From Humibacter albus DSM 18994 (lineage in GTDB: Bacteria > Actinomycetota > Actinomycetes > Actinomycetales > Microbacteriaceae): DNA of 64,000 nucleotides. The stretch is taken from contig NZ_ATXT01000001.1 of assembly GCF_000421825.1 (NCBI RefSeq), forward strand, positions 1 to 64,000, given 5' to 3'. Every line of letters begins with the position of its first letter. The stretch's first letter is position 1. The notes under the pieces are model-generated. The model ran no database searches and was not told where the DNA came from. It saw nothing but the letters and a program-made list of their open reading frames with translations. This document shows positions 18,392-27,901 of this stretch, in pieces. The translations under genes and the position numbers were made by a program.

Positions 18392-19705
18392 CTACTTGCC
18401 GACCTGCTGGTTGTATCCGTCGACGATGTTCTTCAGAGCCTCCGACGTGCTCTCCTGCCCGTTGATCGCCTTGCCGAGCTCGGTGACACTCGGATCGGTG
18501 GTCAGGGACTTGCCGTTGAGGACCCATTTCGTCTGAGCCTGGTTGAAGTAGCCGGAGATCGGTGCGTAGAGCGGGAGCTCATCGTTGTACAGCTTGAAGG
18601 CATCCTGCGCCGCCGTGGACTTGAACGGATACTGCGGGTCGAGCCCGCTCTCCACCGGCAGGTAACCGTTCACCTCGGTGAGCTTCTTGTACTGCGCCGG
18701 CTTGTACATCCAGCTCAGGAACGCCTTCGCCGCCGTGGACTCGCTGTCGCTGTTGTTGAAGCCGACCACGAGGCCGCCGGAGTTCACGTCGCTGGCCTGC
18801 ACGGGCTGGGCCGGGGTCGGGACGCTGGCCCAGTCGAACTTCGTGATGCTCTCCGCGAAGGAGGACACCTGCCACACACCCGACCAGTACGCGACGACCT
18901 GGCCGCTCTGGAAGAGCGCCGAGGGGTCGGCGCCGCTCGTCCACACCGACTTCGGCATGATGGTGTCGTTGTTCAGGCTGACGAAGTAGTCGACCGCCTT
19001 CTGCGTCTTCTTGTCGGTGGAGAACGTTCCGCTCGAGTCGGCGTGCACGTACTTGCCGCCCATCTCGTAGACCATCGCCCGCAGACGCGACGGCGAGGCG
19101 TCGAACGTCAGATCGTACTTGGCGCCGGTCGACTCACGAACCTGATCGGCGGCCTTGATGAACTCCTCCCACGTCCAGGTCTTGTCCGGGGAGGTCGGGT
19201 ACGAGACGCCGGCCTTCTCGAACAGGCTCTTGTTGATGAAGAGGCCGGACGCCGTCACGTCGGACGGGATGGCGAGCACGTCGCCGTCGGACGTCTTGGC
19301 GATGAAGTTCTTGTTGATCTTGTTCGACTTCGTATCGACGATCGACGAGAGGTCGATGAGCTTCTTGGTCCAGATCGGGTCGAGCGCCGGAACGCTGGCG
19401 ATGTCGGGCAGCGCATTCGCCTGCGCGGCGTCCCGAAGCTTCGTGGAATACCCGCTGTACGGGATGTTCACGATCTTGACCTGCACGCCCGTCTTCTGCT
19501 TGTACTCCTTGACGAGCTGGTCGTAGCCCGCCTGCTGGGCGGCGCTCGACGACAGCCAGAGCGTGAGCTTCTTGTCCGAGTCGGAGGAGCTGGAACCGGA
19601 CGAGGAGCATCCGGCGAGCACGATCGCCGCGGCGGAAACGGCGGCGACGGCTGCCAGCGCGCGGCGGAGGCGAGAGGGCCCCGTCGGCGATTTCTTGAGA
19701 GTCAT
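18392..19705 (-). CDS. Sugar ABC transporter substrate-binding lipoprotein
   Basis: The 437-residue protein has a lipoprotein signal: positively charged start, hydrophobic core and LAGC lipobox (cysteine at about residue 32), followed by a serine-rich linker. The rest (KLTLWLSSSAAQ, TWTWEEFIKAADQV) matches family 1 extracellular solute-binding proteins for oligosaccharides. It is the first gene of the leftward operon, driven from the promoter at 19781-19809. It captures the sugar outside the cell for the two permeases. The ligand is unknown. Confidence 0.92.
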   Translation of the reverse strand: MTLKKSPTGPSRLRRALAAVAAVSAAAIVLAGCSSSGSSSSDSDKKLTLWLSSSAAQQAGYDQLVKEYKQKTGVQVKIVNIPYSGYSTKLRDAAQANALPDIASVPALDPIWTKKLIDLSSIVDTKSNKINKNFIAKTSDGDVLAIPSDVTASGLFINKSLFEKAGVSYPTSPDKTWTWEEFIKAADQVRESTGAKYDLTFDASPSRLRAMVYEMGGKYVHADSSGTFSTDKKTQKAVDYFVSLNNDTIMPKSVWTSGADPSALFQSGQVVAYWSGVWQVSSFAESITKFDWASVPTPAQPVQASDVNSGGLVVGFNNSDSESTAAKAFLSWMYKPAQYKKLTEVNGYLPVESGLDPQYPFKSTAAQDAFKLYNDELPLYAPISGYFNQAQTKWVLNGKSLTTDPSVTELGKAINGQESTSEALKNIVDGYNQQVGK

Positions 19706-19780
19706 CTTTGATTCCTTCGATGTGGCAGAGCGTGTCCTTGTCGCACAAGGCGGACGACCTGCGGGGGTGGGTTGCAGATA

Positions 19781-19809
19781 TTCATATCACTGTGAGCGAT
19801 AAGTAGCAA
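19781..19809 (-). promoter_or_regulatory. Promoter for the leftward glycan operon with partial palindrome
   Basis: On the minus strand TTGCTA (19809-19804) and TATGAA (19786-19781) are separated by exactly 17 bases, a good SigA-type promoter 76 bases before the binding-protein start. The spacer holds TATC-N9-GATA (19785-19801), a partial palindrome that could be an operator. A repressor there, perhaps the ROK protein encoded in the locus, would control the leftward genes; that link is inferred. Confidence 0.6.
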
Positions 19810-19910
19810 CGCGAGATCACGCGTATTGGTATCGTCGCCCTTTGTGCATCAGGGAAGATAAGCTCTATCGACCTGATGTAAAACCCTCGACGCGGAAGGC
19901 GGACCCAGGC

Positions 19911-22900
19911 ATGAAACCGGCCGACACGCTCGTCATCGAGCGAGCCCAGCGCATCCTCGACGAACGCATCCGTCCGGCGATCAGCGCACGAAAGGTTCCG
20001 CTGACGCTTCGGGCGGCCGCGCTGCCGGGCGAGCCGATCGGTGTGGCGGAGGCTCTCGCGCTCGACTACTCGCCGTACACCGTCGGCACGCCGTGGGGGC
20101 CGGCTTGGTCGACCGTGTGGTTCCACGCTACCTGTCAGGTGCCCGCCGAATGGACCGGCCTGCGGCTGGAGGCCGTCGTCGATCTCGGCTTCGACAGCAC
20201 GCTCCCCGGTTTTCAGTGCGAGGGCCTCGCCTACACGCCGCGGGGAGAGCCGATCAAGGCGATCAACCCGCGCAACCAGTGGGTTCCGATGACCCGTGCG
20301 GCAACCGGCCGTGACGAGATCGAGTTCTTCATCGAAGCAGCGGCGAACCCGAACCTGCTCGATCATCTGCCGCTCTTTCCGACCTGGCAGGGAGACACGC
20401 TCACGGCCACCGACGAAAAGCTGTACACGCTGCGACGCGCCGATCTCACCGTGTTCGACGAGGGATGCCACGAACTCGCACTCGACGTGCAGGTGCTGCT
20501 GGAGCTGCAGGGCGAGCTCGGCGAGGGGCCGCGCCGGGCATCCGTGCTGAGAGCGATCGATGCCGCGATGGATGCGATCGACACGCACCGTGTGAGCGAG
20601 ACGGCGAGTGCCGCCCGGGCTGTGCTCCGGCCGGTGCTGGAACGTCCTGCGTCCGCCAGCGAGCACACGCTGTCGGCGATCGGCCACGCGCACATCGACT
20701 CGGCGTGGCTCTGGCCGGTGCGCGAGACGGTGCGCAAGGTGGCCCGCACAGCCTCGTCGATGACGCAACTGCTCGACGATGAGCCCGGGTTCCTCTACGG
20801 CATGTCGAGTGCGCAGCAGTACGCATGGCTCAAGGACAACAGGCCCGAGGTCTACGCGCGCGTGGCCGAAGCGGTGCGCGAAGGCCGCTTCGTGCCGCTC
20901 GGAGGCATGTGGGTCGAGAGCGACGCCGTGCTGCCCAGCGGCGAGTCGATGGTGCGGCAGTTCGCCCATGGCCAGTCGTTCTTCCGGAGGGAGTTCGGCA
21001 TCACCTGCAAGGGCGTCTGGCTGCCCGACAGCTTCGGCTATTCCGGCGCTCTTCCCCAGCTCATCCGCCGGGCGGGCTTCGAGTGGTTCCTCAGCCAGAA
21101 GCTGTCCTGGAACCAGGTGAACGCCTTTCCGCACCACACGTTCTTCTGGGAGGGCATCGACGGCTCGCGGGTATTCAGCCACTTCCCGCCCATCGACACG
21201 TACAACGCCCGGCTCGAAGTCGGCGAGCTGGCGGGGGCCCGCAGGCGTTTCGCGCAGGCGGGGCAGGCATCCGGCTCGATCGCGGCCGTCGGCTGGGGCG
21301 ACGGCGGAGGCGGCACCACGCGCGAGATGGTCGGGCGAGCGCGGCGCCTGGCTTCGCTCGAGGGCAGTCCACGAGTGGTCTGGGAGAAGCCGGACGACTT
21401 CTTCGACCGGGCGCGCGCCGAAGTTCCGGATGCCCCGGTCTGGGTCGGCGAGCTCGTGCTGGAGGCTCATCGCGGCACGCTGACCAGCCAGCACCGCACG
21501 AAGCAGGGCAACCGGCGCGGCGAGCAGCTGCTCGTCGAGGCCGAGCTGTGGGCGGCGACGGCGACGGCCCGCACCGGCACCGAGTATCCGTATGACGAGC
21601 TGGATGCCCTGTGGAAGACGCTGCTGCTGCACCAGTTCCATGACATCCTTCCCGGCAGCTCGATCGCGTGGGTGCACCGTGAGGCGGTCGCCACCTACGC
21701 CGCGCTCGCGCAGGGCGCCGAGCGGATCATCGTTCGCGCGCTGAGCGCCTTGGCGGGTGACGGCGAGACGCCGCTGGTCGCCAACGGGGCCCCGATCCGC
21801 CGTGGCGGCGTGGCGGCGTTCGGCATCGCGGAATCGCCGGCGCACGTGCAGGCGGCACCGGTCGTGGAGCACGCCGCCGACGGGGTCGTCATCGACAACG
21901 GTGTGATCCGTGTGGCGATCTCGGCAAACGGCCTCGTGACCTCCGCCGTCGACATCGCCACGGGCCGGGATGCCATCGCCGCCGGTCGCCCGGCAGGCCT
22001 CCTTCAGTTGCATCAGGACTTTCCGAACACGCGTGACGCGTGGGACCTCGACGAGCATTACCGCCACACCGTCGAGAACCTGACTCAGGCCGAAAGCTGG
22101 TCGCTGGCATCCGACGACGACGGGGTTCACGTCACGGTCGAACGACGCTTCTCTCACTCGAGCCTGCGGCAGGTCATCACGATCGCCCCGGGGTCGAACC
22201 GCGTGCACTTCGCGCAGCACACCGACTGGCACGAGCACGAGCGGCTGCTCAAGGTGGCGTTCCCGCTAGCACTGCACGCCACGCACACCGCCGCGGAGAC
22301 GCAGTACGGATACGTCACTCGTGTCACGCACGCCAACACCAGCTGGCAGACGGCCCAGTTCGAGCACTCGATGCACCGGTACGTGCACACTCAGGAGGCC
22401 GGCTACGGTGCGGGCCTGATCGGCGACTCCACCTACGGCTACGACGTGCTGCGCAACTCGGACGACGAGCACGGCGTCACCACGACCGTGCGGCTCTCGC
22501 TGCTGCGCTCGCCCCGCTATCCGGACCCGATGGCCGATCAGGGCGAGCACACGCACGAGTACGCGCTCGTGGTCGGCTCCGACATCGCCGGCACCACGCG
22601 AGCGGCGGTGGACCTGGATGTCCCGCTCCGGTCGTTCAGGGGCGGCGACACGGTCGCTCCCCTGGTGAGCATCGAGGGCGAGGGCGTGCTCGTGTCGGCC
22701 GTCAAACTGGCCGATGATCGTTCCGGCGACCTTGTCGTGCGGCTCTACGAGCCGCACGGTCGGCGCGCCTGCGCCAGGATTCAGGTCGCGGGGGGATACG
22801 GTCCGGCACGTGCGGTCACACTGCTCGAAGACGACACCGACGCCGCGGTCGGCACGTCGCCGAACGCCGACGGTGCTGTGACGCTCTCACCGTTCGAAGT

Positions 22901-22988
22901 GCTCACACTGCGTTATCCGGCAGCCGCCGACCGTGCCCCGAGCCCCGCAGGTCAGGACCGGGGATCGTCGAAGGAGGCGCTCTCGTGA
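19911..22988 (+). CDS. Alpha-mannosidase, glycoside hydrolase family 38
   Basis: The protein of about 1,025 residues contains GHAHIDSAWLWPVRE with the zinc-binding His and Asp, LPDSFGYSGALP with the catalytic nucleophile Asp, and HQFHDILPGSS with the third zinc ligand: the full GH38 set. The C-terminal half is the beta-rich mannosidase domain. No signal peptide is seen, so it cleaves mannosides in the cytoplasm. I prefer ATG 19911; an upstream TTG at 19842 would add 23 residues. It is divergent from the importer operon and coupled to the ROK gene by GTGA. Confidence 0.9.
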   Translation: MKPADTLVIERAQRILDERIRPAISARKVPLTLRAAALPGEPIGVAEALALDYSPYTVGTPWGPAWSTVWFHATCQVPAEWTGLRLEAVVDLGFDSTLPGFQCEGLAYTPRGEPIKAINPRNQWVPMTRAATGRDEIEFFIEAAANPNLLDHLPLFPTWQGDTLTATDEKLYTLRRADLTVFDEGCHELALDVQVLLELQGELGEGPRRASVLRAIDAAMDAIDTHRVSETASAARAVLRPVLERPASASEHTLSAIGHAHIDSAWLWPVRETVRKVARTASSMTQLLDDEPGFLYGMSSAQQYAWLKDNRPEVYARVAEAVREGRFVPLGGMWVESDAVLPSGESMVRQFAHGQSFFRREFGITCKGVWLPDSFGYSGALPQLIRRAGFEWFLSQKLSWNQVNAFPHHTFFWEGIDGSRVFSHFPPIDTYNARLEVGELAGARRRFAQAGQASGSIAAVGWGDGGGGTTREMVGRARRLASLEGSPRVVWEKPDDFFDRARAEVPDAPVWVGELVLEAHRGTLTSQHRTKQGNRRGEQLLVEAELWAATATARTGTEYPYDELDALWKTLLLHQFHDILPGSSIAWVHREAVATYAALAQGAERIIVRALSALAGDGETPLVANGAPIRRGGVAAFGIAESPAHVQAAPVVEHAADGVVIDNGVIRVAISANGLVTSAVDIATGRDAIAAGRPAGLLQLHQDFPNTRDAWDLDEHYRHTVENLTQAESWSLASDDDGVHVTVERRFSHSSLRQVITIAPGSNRVHFAQHTDWHEHERLLKVAFPLALHATHTAAETQYGYVTRVTHANTSWQTAQFEHSMHRYVHTQEAGYGAGLIGDSTYGYDVLRNSDDEHGVTTTVRLSLLRSPRYPDPMADQGEHTHEYALVVGSDIAGTTRAAVDLDVPLRSFRGGDTVAPLVSIEGEGVLVSAVKLADDRSGDLVVRLYEPHGRRACARIQVAGGYGPARAVTLLEDDTDAAVGTSPNADGAVTLSPFEVLTLRYPAAADRAPSPAGQDRGSSKEALS

Positions 22989-24274
22989 CCACGACAGAGA
23001 ACCCGGGCGAGAGGAACGGCGCGATGACGTCGAACGAGACGACGGCGACCACGCGCGCGGCGGCGCGACGACGGTCGGGCGCGGGCAGGCATCCGGAGTC
23101 GGCGCCACCACGCACGGCGACGACGCGCGACGTGACGCTGATCAATCGCACGGCCATCCTCGACCTGCTCCGATCGGCGGGTCCGCTCTCCCGCCGCGAG
23201 ATCAGACATCGCACGGGGCTGAGCTCCGCCACGGTCGAACGACTGTGCCAGGCGCTGCTCGAGGAGGGCGCGCTGGAGAACGGCGGCCTGGACCGCTCAT
23301 CGACGGGGCGGCCGTCGAACCTGCTCAAGTACGTGGCAGACATCCGCACCGTCGCGGCGATCGACGTCACGGAGAACAACGCGCGCGGGCGCATCCTCGA
23401 TCTCGGCGGAACGGTTCTCTACGAGACGTACGAGTCCTTCGACTTCACCGCGTCGAATCCGTCGACTGCTCGCCTCGACGGGCTGCTCGCGCTGGTCGAC
23501 CGCATCGCCTCGGACGAGACGGGCGTGAGCGCACCACTCACCGGCATCGGCATCGCGCTTCCCGGCATCACCAACGACGGCACCGTCGTGAACGCGATCG
23601 AGCTGGACTGGCGCAACGTGCCGGTCGCGCGCATCGTCTCGGAGCGCACGGGTCTTCCGGTGCTCGCCGAGAACGACGCGAACGCCACGGCGTATTGCGA
23701 ACTGCTGCACGGTGCGGCGCGCCATGCTGAGAGCGCCGTCGCGCTCGTGCTCGGCACCGGCATCGGCGCCGGGATCGTGAGCGAGGGACGCATTCACCGC
23801 GGCTTCGGATCGGCGGCGGGCGAGGTCGGGTACCTGCTCACCTCCTCCGAGGCGTTCTCACGCTATTTCACCGATCTGGGTGATGTGGAGGGCACCATCT
23901 CCGCCCAGGTGCAGCCGTACCTGCGCACGGACGACGGGCATGTCGACCGCCGCATCGGCCCGGCATTCCGCGCGATGATGGCGCTCGTGGAGCAGGGCGA
24001 CGCCGAGGCCGCGAAGGCACGCGACGAGTTCTTCGACAACATCGCCCTCATCTGCGCCGCGGCGACGGTGGTACTGGCACCGAGCGTGATCGTGCTCGCC
24101 GGCGCGTTCGCGCAGTACAGCGAGCTCTCGGCCGAGCAGATCACGCGGCGGCTGGTGGGCCGCATCCCGTCGGTGCCCTCGATCGTGCCCAGCCGGCTCG
24201 GCTTCGACGCCGCGATCACCGGCATAGGCGATCTTGCGATCGAGCGCGCCCGCCACACCACGTACCTCGCATGA
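22985..24274 (+). CDS. ROK-family transcriptional regulator
   Basis: The 429-residue protein starts at a GTG that overlaps the mannosidase stop (GTGA). After a low-complexity basic tail of about 50 residues comes a winged helix-turn-helix (LLRSAGPLSRREIRHRTGLSSATV), then the ROK sugar-binding fold with GIGIALPGI and VLGTGIGAGIV. ROK repressors bind a sugar or sugar phosphate and release operators of sugar operons. Its place inside the mannosidase operon makes it the likely local regulator. Confidence 0.88.
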   Translation: MTTTENPGERNGAMTSNETTATTRAAARRRSGAGRHPESAPPRTATTRDVTLINRTAILDLLRSAGPLSRREIRHRTGLSSATVERLCQALLEEGALENGGLDRSSTGRPSNLLKYVADIRTVAAIDVTENNARGRILDLGGTVLYETYESFDFTASNPSTARLDGLLALVDRIASDETGVSAPLTGIGIALPGITNDGTVVNAIELDWRNVPVARIVSERTGLPVLAENDANATAYCELLHGAARHAESAVALVLGTGIGAGIVSEGRIHRGFGSAAGEVGYLLTSSEAFSRYFTDLGDVEGTISAQVQPYLRTDDGHVDRRIGPAFRAMMALVEQGDAEAAKARDEFFDNIALICAAATVVLAPSVIVLAGAFAQYSELSAEQITRRLVGRIPSVPSIVPSRLGFDAAITGIGDLAIERARHTTYLA

Positions 24275-24304
24275 GCACGTACCGCGCATGAACAGGGACA
24301 TCGC

Positions 24305-25258
24305 GTGAACACTCGCGCCGCTGCCGACCGCCTCGTGGGAGTCGACGTCGGCGGAACGAAGACGCATCTGGCCGCGGTGGATGCGCGTGGCGACCGTCGC
24401 GACGTCATCCTCCCGTCGTCGCAGTGGCGGCGCGGGCACCTGTTCTCCGACCGGCAGAACCTGCCACGTCTGGCCGAGTGGATCGCCGCCCACGCCTCCG
24501 TCGATGCTGCGACGGCAGTCGCGATCGGACTGCGCGACTGCGACACCGACGCAGACCTCGAGCGAGCGCGCCGTGAGCTGGCGCGACGACTCGGCGGGAG
24601 CCTCCGCATCGAGAACGACGCAGACCTGCTCGCACCGGCGGCCGGCCACGAGCACGCGATCGCGATGATCGTGGGCACTGGTGCCATCGTGAGCGCGCGC
24701 GACGCTCACGGTCGTCGCATCACAGCGGACGGCCACGGCTGGCTGTTCGGCGATTGGGGCAGCGGCCCCGCCCTGGTGCGCGACGCGATCACTCGCGTGC
24801 TCATCGCACTGGATGCCTCCCCCTCCGCCGCCGAGGACCCGCTCGTTCCCGAACTCCTGGCCCGCTTCGGTGCCGACAGTGCCGCTGAACTCTCGGCCGC
24901 CGCCACGATCGCCGCCGATCCCGCACACTGGGGGTCCGCGGCGGCCGGCGTCTTCACAGCGGCCGCCGCGGGGTCGACGCTGGCCGCCGACACCATTTCG
25001 GCGGCCGCAGACCGGCTGGCCGCGAGCGTGGCGGCGGTCTCCCGCCGCGGCGGCCTCGGAGACGTGGTCGTCGCCGCCGGAGGCGTCATCGTGAATCAGC
25101 CGGTGCTGTACGAGGCCGTCGCGCGACGGCTTCGCGGCATGCCCCGACCGCTAGAGCTCGAGCTGCTCGGCGTGGCGCCGGTGGAGGGTGCTCTCGCCTT
25201 GGCCGAGGAACAGCAGCAGAACGGCAACGCGCGAGAGCAGTCTCCACAACGGCGGTAG
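24305..25258 (+). CDS. BadF/BadG-family sugar kinase, N-acetylglucosamine kinase-like
   Basis: The 317-residue protein shows the ASKHA ATPase fold: GVDVGGTKTHLA at the phosphate-1 site, IENDADLLAPA, and GTGAIVSARDAHG followed by GHGWLFGDWGSG, which is typical of N-acetylglucosamine kinase-like members. It lies 30 bases after the ROK gene and starts at GTG 24305. It would phosphorylate the hexose or hexosamine released by the locus, feeding the SIS-domain enzyme. The exact sugar is inferred. Confidence 0.82.
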   Translation: MNTRAAADRLVGVDVGGTKTHLAAVDARGDRRDVILPSSQWRRGHLFSDRQNLPRLAEWIAAHASVDAATAVAIGLRDCDTDADLERARRELARRLGGSLRIENDADLLAPAAGHEHAIAMIVGTGAIVSARDAHGRRITADGHGWLFGDWGSGPALVRDAITRVLIALDASPSAAEDPLVPELLARFGADSAAELSAAATIAADPAHWGSAAAGVFTAAAAGSTLAADTISAAADRLAASVAAVSRRGGLGDVVVAAGGVIVNQPVLYEAVARRLRGMPRPLELELLGVAPVEGALALAEEQQQNGNAREQSPQRR

Positions 25259-25313
25259 TTCCGGTAACGGCGGTAGTCCCGATGGTCGTTCCGCGGCCGG
25301 GAGCAGCACCCTG

Positions 25314-25760
25314 TCAGGCGTCGGGCAGCTCCTGGTGAGTGGCGACCGCGAGCCGGTTCCAGACATTGATCGTGGCCACCGCCATCAGGAGCTGCACGAC
25401 GGTCTGCTGATCGAACTCGGCCGCCACCGCGTTCCAGACGTCGTCGGGAACCCCGCCGTCACCGATGCGCGTGACGGCCTCGGTGAACGCGAAGGCCGCT
25501 CTCTCCTGGTCCGTGAACAGTTCCGGCGCCTCTCGCCAGGCGGAGAGCACGTCGAGGCGCCGCTGGTCTTCGCCGCCCTTTCGGGCATCACGAGTGTGCA
25601 TGTCGAGGCAATAGGCGCAGCCGTTCAGCTGTGAGGCTCGGATCTTGACGAGCTCGTACAGCCCTGCGTCCAGTCCGCTCTCGCGCACATAGCGTTCCAT
25701 CGCGAGGACCGCCTGCTGCGCCTTCGGATCAATAGCGTGGATGTCAAGACGCTCAGTCAT
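25314..25760 (-). CDS. Carboxymuconolactone decarboxylase-family (AhpD-like) protein
   Basis: The 148-residue helical protein has the CAYCLDMHTRDA motif (about residues 49-60), the redox-active CxxC plus His of AhpD-type peroxidases in this family. It resembles the alkylhydroperoxidase-like branch rather than true decarboxylases. It overlaps the upstream family member by 8 bases; the two probably act together against peroxides or on a shared substrate. Confidence 0.85.
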   Translation of the reverse strand: MTERLDIHAIDPKAQQAVLAMERYVRESGLDAGLYELVKIRASQLNGCAYCLDMHTRDARKGGEDQRRLDVLSAWREAPELFTDQERAAFAFTEAVTRIGDGGVPDDVWNAVAAEFDQQTVVQLLMAVATINVWNRLAVATHQELPDA

Positions 25761-26094
25761 GATGTCCCTTCTTCTCCAATACGTCCAGTGCCAGGGTCGA
25801 GTGCGCGTATGCCCCGCCGGCCCGCATCTCTGCGGCCACCCAGATGGCTTCCATGATCTGCTCGTCGGTCGCGCCTGCGCGGTGCGCGAGCCGCGTGTGA
25901 CCCTGGATGCAGTACGGGCACTGCGTGGTGTGCGCCACCGCGACCGCGATCAGCTGCTTCGTCTGCTCGGGCAAAGCCCCGTCCGCGAACACCGAGCGGC
26001 TGAACGCTTCGAACGCGTCATGGATGCCCGGTGCGAGATCCTTGCGCCGCTGAGCGATCTCCGGCGAGGTGGGGTGATAGAGCGAATCAGCCAT
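25753..26094 (-). CDS. Carboxymuconolactone decarboxylase-family protein
   Basis: From ATG 26094, with AAAGGAGA upstream, the protein has 113 residues. TTQCPYCIQGHTRLAHRAGAT contains the CxxC motif and the conserved His of the AhpD-like fold, and ERATDEQIMEAIW-type helices follow. It is the first gene of a two-gene unit with the longer homologue downstream. A longer frame to 26259 lacks a ribosome site. Confidence 0.85.
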   Translation of the reverse strand: MADSLYHPTSPEIAQRRKDLAPGIHDAFEAFSRSVFADGALPEQTKQLIAVAVAHTTQCPYCIQGHTRLAHRAGATDEQIMEAIWVAAEMRAGGAYAHSTLALDVLEKKGHHD

Positions 26095-26452
26095 ACAGCG
26101 TCTCCTTTCGACGTCGAGCAGCGCGCGCGTACGGCACGCCGCGCAGGACCGCCTGTCGACTTCGGCGGCCGCATGGCTGTTCCGGATGCCGTCCCGGGAG
26201 TCGAAAGCCGTGCGGCATCGCCGCAGACCTTCTCGGTCGTCGAGGATCTGCATGTGCACTCGTCACTGACGCCGCGAGAATCGAGAATGAGCGGTTGCAC
26301 GGTGCGATCACTGCCGGGCAGAACTGCTGCCCGTGTGCTCAGCGTACCGCGCAGGTCTTGTCCGTACGGCCACGCAACGAGTCTGCGTTCCCTCGTGCCG
26401 AGGCCCTCTGCCCGATCGCCAGCGGTGGGCTGAGAAGCCGCCCGATCGTCGT
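26095..26452. other. 358-base gap with a small hairpin
   Basis: Between the decarboxylase-family pair and the MFS gene no convincing gene is seen; open frames here are long only because of high GC. It should hold the promoter of the pair. CGGGCAG (26315-26321) and CTGCCCG (26327-26333) form a short hairpin that may end the MFS transcript. Confidence 0.4.
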
Positions 26453-27901
26453 CTATGGTCTGGTGCCCCGCGGTCGCGAGGTCGGACTCGTCGTCCGTGT
26501 CAGTCCGATGGCGCTCACCGCGGTCAGCGCGCAGAGTGCCGCTGTCATGGCGATACCGGTGCCGTCATTGCCGGCCGCCGACGATGGGGCGATCGCATCG
26601 ACGATCGTGACCAGCGCGGCGAGCCCGACCGCACCACCGATTTGCCGCGAGACATTGAGCAGGCCGGAGGCGGTGCCCAGTTCGTCGACGGATACTCCCG
26701 TCGTCGCGGCCACGGTGATCGGCACGAGTACGACTCCGAGCCCGGCGCCGAGGATCAGCGTCGGGGGCAAGACCGTGGTGAGGAAGGGTCCTGTGCCGGC
26801 AAGGGCGAGCCAGATCAACCCTGCCGCAGCGGTGACTGATCCGTAGACCGGAAGGCCACGGATTCCGGTACGAACGAGCCGGGGCGCAACAAGCGCGCCG
26901 GCTCCGAGCAGAACGCTCATCGGCAGCAGCGCGAGCCCGGCCTGCAACGGGTCGTATTCCATGCCGCGCTGGAGGTAAAGGGAGAGGTAGTAGAGGGATG
27001 CCGTCAACGCGGCCCCGAAGGCGACAAGACTGATGTTGGCTCGTCGAACCGAGCGGATGCCCAGCAACCCGAGCCGTAGCAGTGGCGCGGAGCTGCGCTG
27101 CTCGACGAGCACGAACACGACGAGTGCCACCACGCCTCCGGTGAGAGAGGCGAGCACAGGAATCGAGACCCATCCAAGCCGGGCACCGACGGCGATGCCG
27201 TAGACCAGTGCGCCGACGCCGATCGTCACGAGCGCAGCCCCGGCGATGTCGAGCTTCATGTTCGGACGAGGAAGCGTCTTGGAGGGAACGAGGGTCGCCA
27301 GTGCCGCGACGACGAGAGCGGCTCCGATCGGAACGTTGACGAACATGACCGATCGCCAGCCCAGCCATTCGGTCAGCACGCCGCCGAGTACCACCCCTGT
27401 CGCTGCTCCGGCGGACGTCATGACCGCCCATACGCCCATGCCCCGTGCTCGGGCCTGCGGGGTGAGGTTGACCGCCGTGATCAACGTCAGGCTCGAGGGC
27501 GCGATGATCGCCGCGCCGATGCCCTGCAGCAGGCGCGCCCCGATCAGCACGCTGCCGCCCGGGGCAAGGCCCCCGGCCAGGCTTGCCATGGTGAAGACCA
27601 CGACGCCGATCAGGAACATACGTCGGCGCCCGAACAGATCGCTCGCGCGGGCACCGAAGAGGAGAAGACCGCCGAAGGTCACCAAATAACCGGTGATGAC
27701 CCATTGCATCATTGCGGTGCCCATGCCGAGATCGACGCGGATGGTGGGCAGGGCGATGTTCACGACGCGCTCGTCGAGGACGATCATGAACTGCGCGAGT
27801 GCGGCGGCCGCGGTGATGGCCCAGATCCGCGACGCCGGCTTCAGTAGTGGCGATCGAGGAATGACTGCGGGGGGCGAGGGGCTCTTCATGGCCGGTCTCA
27901 T
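26453..27901 (-). CDS. MFS drug exporter, DHA2 (EmrB/QacA) type
   Basis: The 482-residue protein has about 14 hydrophobic segments. LDERVVNIALPTIRVDLG near residue 41 is the D1 motif of 14-segment drug/proton antiporters, and ASDLFGRRRMFLIG is motif A. It exports toxic compounds across the membrane in this family; the substrate is unknown. The ATG at 27901 overlaps the stop of the NAD(P)-binding gene (ATGA), so the two are coupled. Confidence 0.88.
   Translation of the reverse strand: MRPAMKSPSPPAVIPRSPLLKPASRIWAITAAAALAQFMIVLDERVVNIALPTIRVDLGMGTAMMQWVITGYLVTFGGLLLFGARASDLFGRRRMFLIGVVVFTMASLAGGLAPGGSVLIGARLLQGIGAAIIAPSSLTLITAVNLTPQARARGMGVWAVMTSAGAATGVVLGGVLTEWLGWRSVMFVNVPIGAALVVAALATLVPSKTLPRPNMKLDIAGAALVTIGVGALVYGIAVGARLGWVSIPVLASLTGGVVALVVFVLVEQRSSAPLLRLGLLGIRSVRRANISLVAFGAALTASLYYLSLYLQRGMEYDPLQAGLALLPMSVLLGAGALVAPRLVRTGIRGLPVYGSVTAAAGLIWLALAGTGPFLTTVLPPTLILGAGLGVVLVPITVAATTGVSVDELGTASGLLNVSRQIGGAVGLAALVTIVDAIAPSSAAGNDGTGIAMTAALCALTAVSAIGLTRTTSPTSRPRGTRP

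Noticed and set aside
19782-22238. 818-codon minus-strand frame
   Set aside because: Antisense shadow of the GH38 mannosidase; no recognisable domain, while the plus strand has all catalytic motifs.
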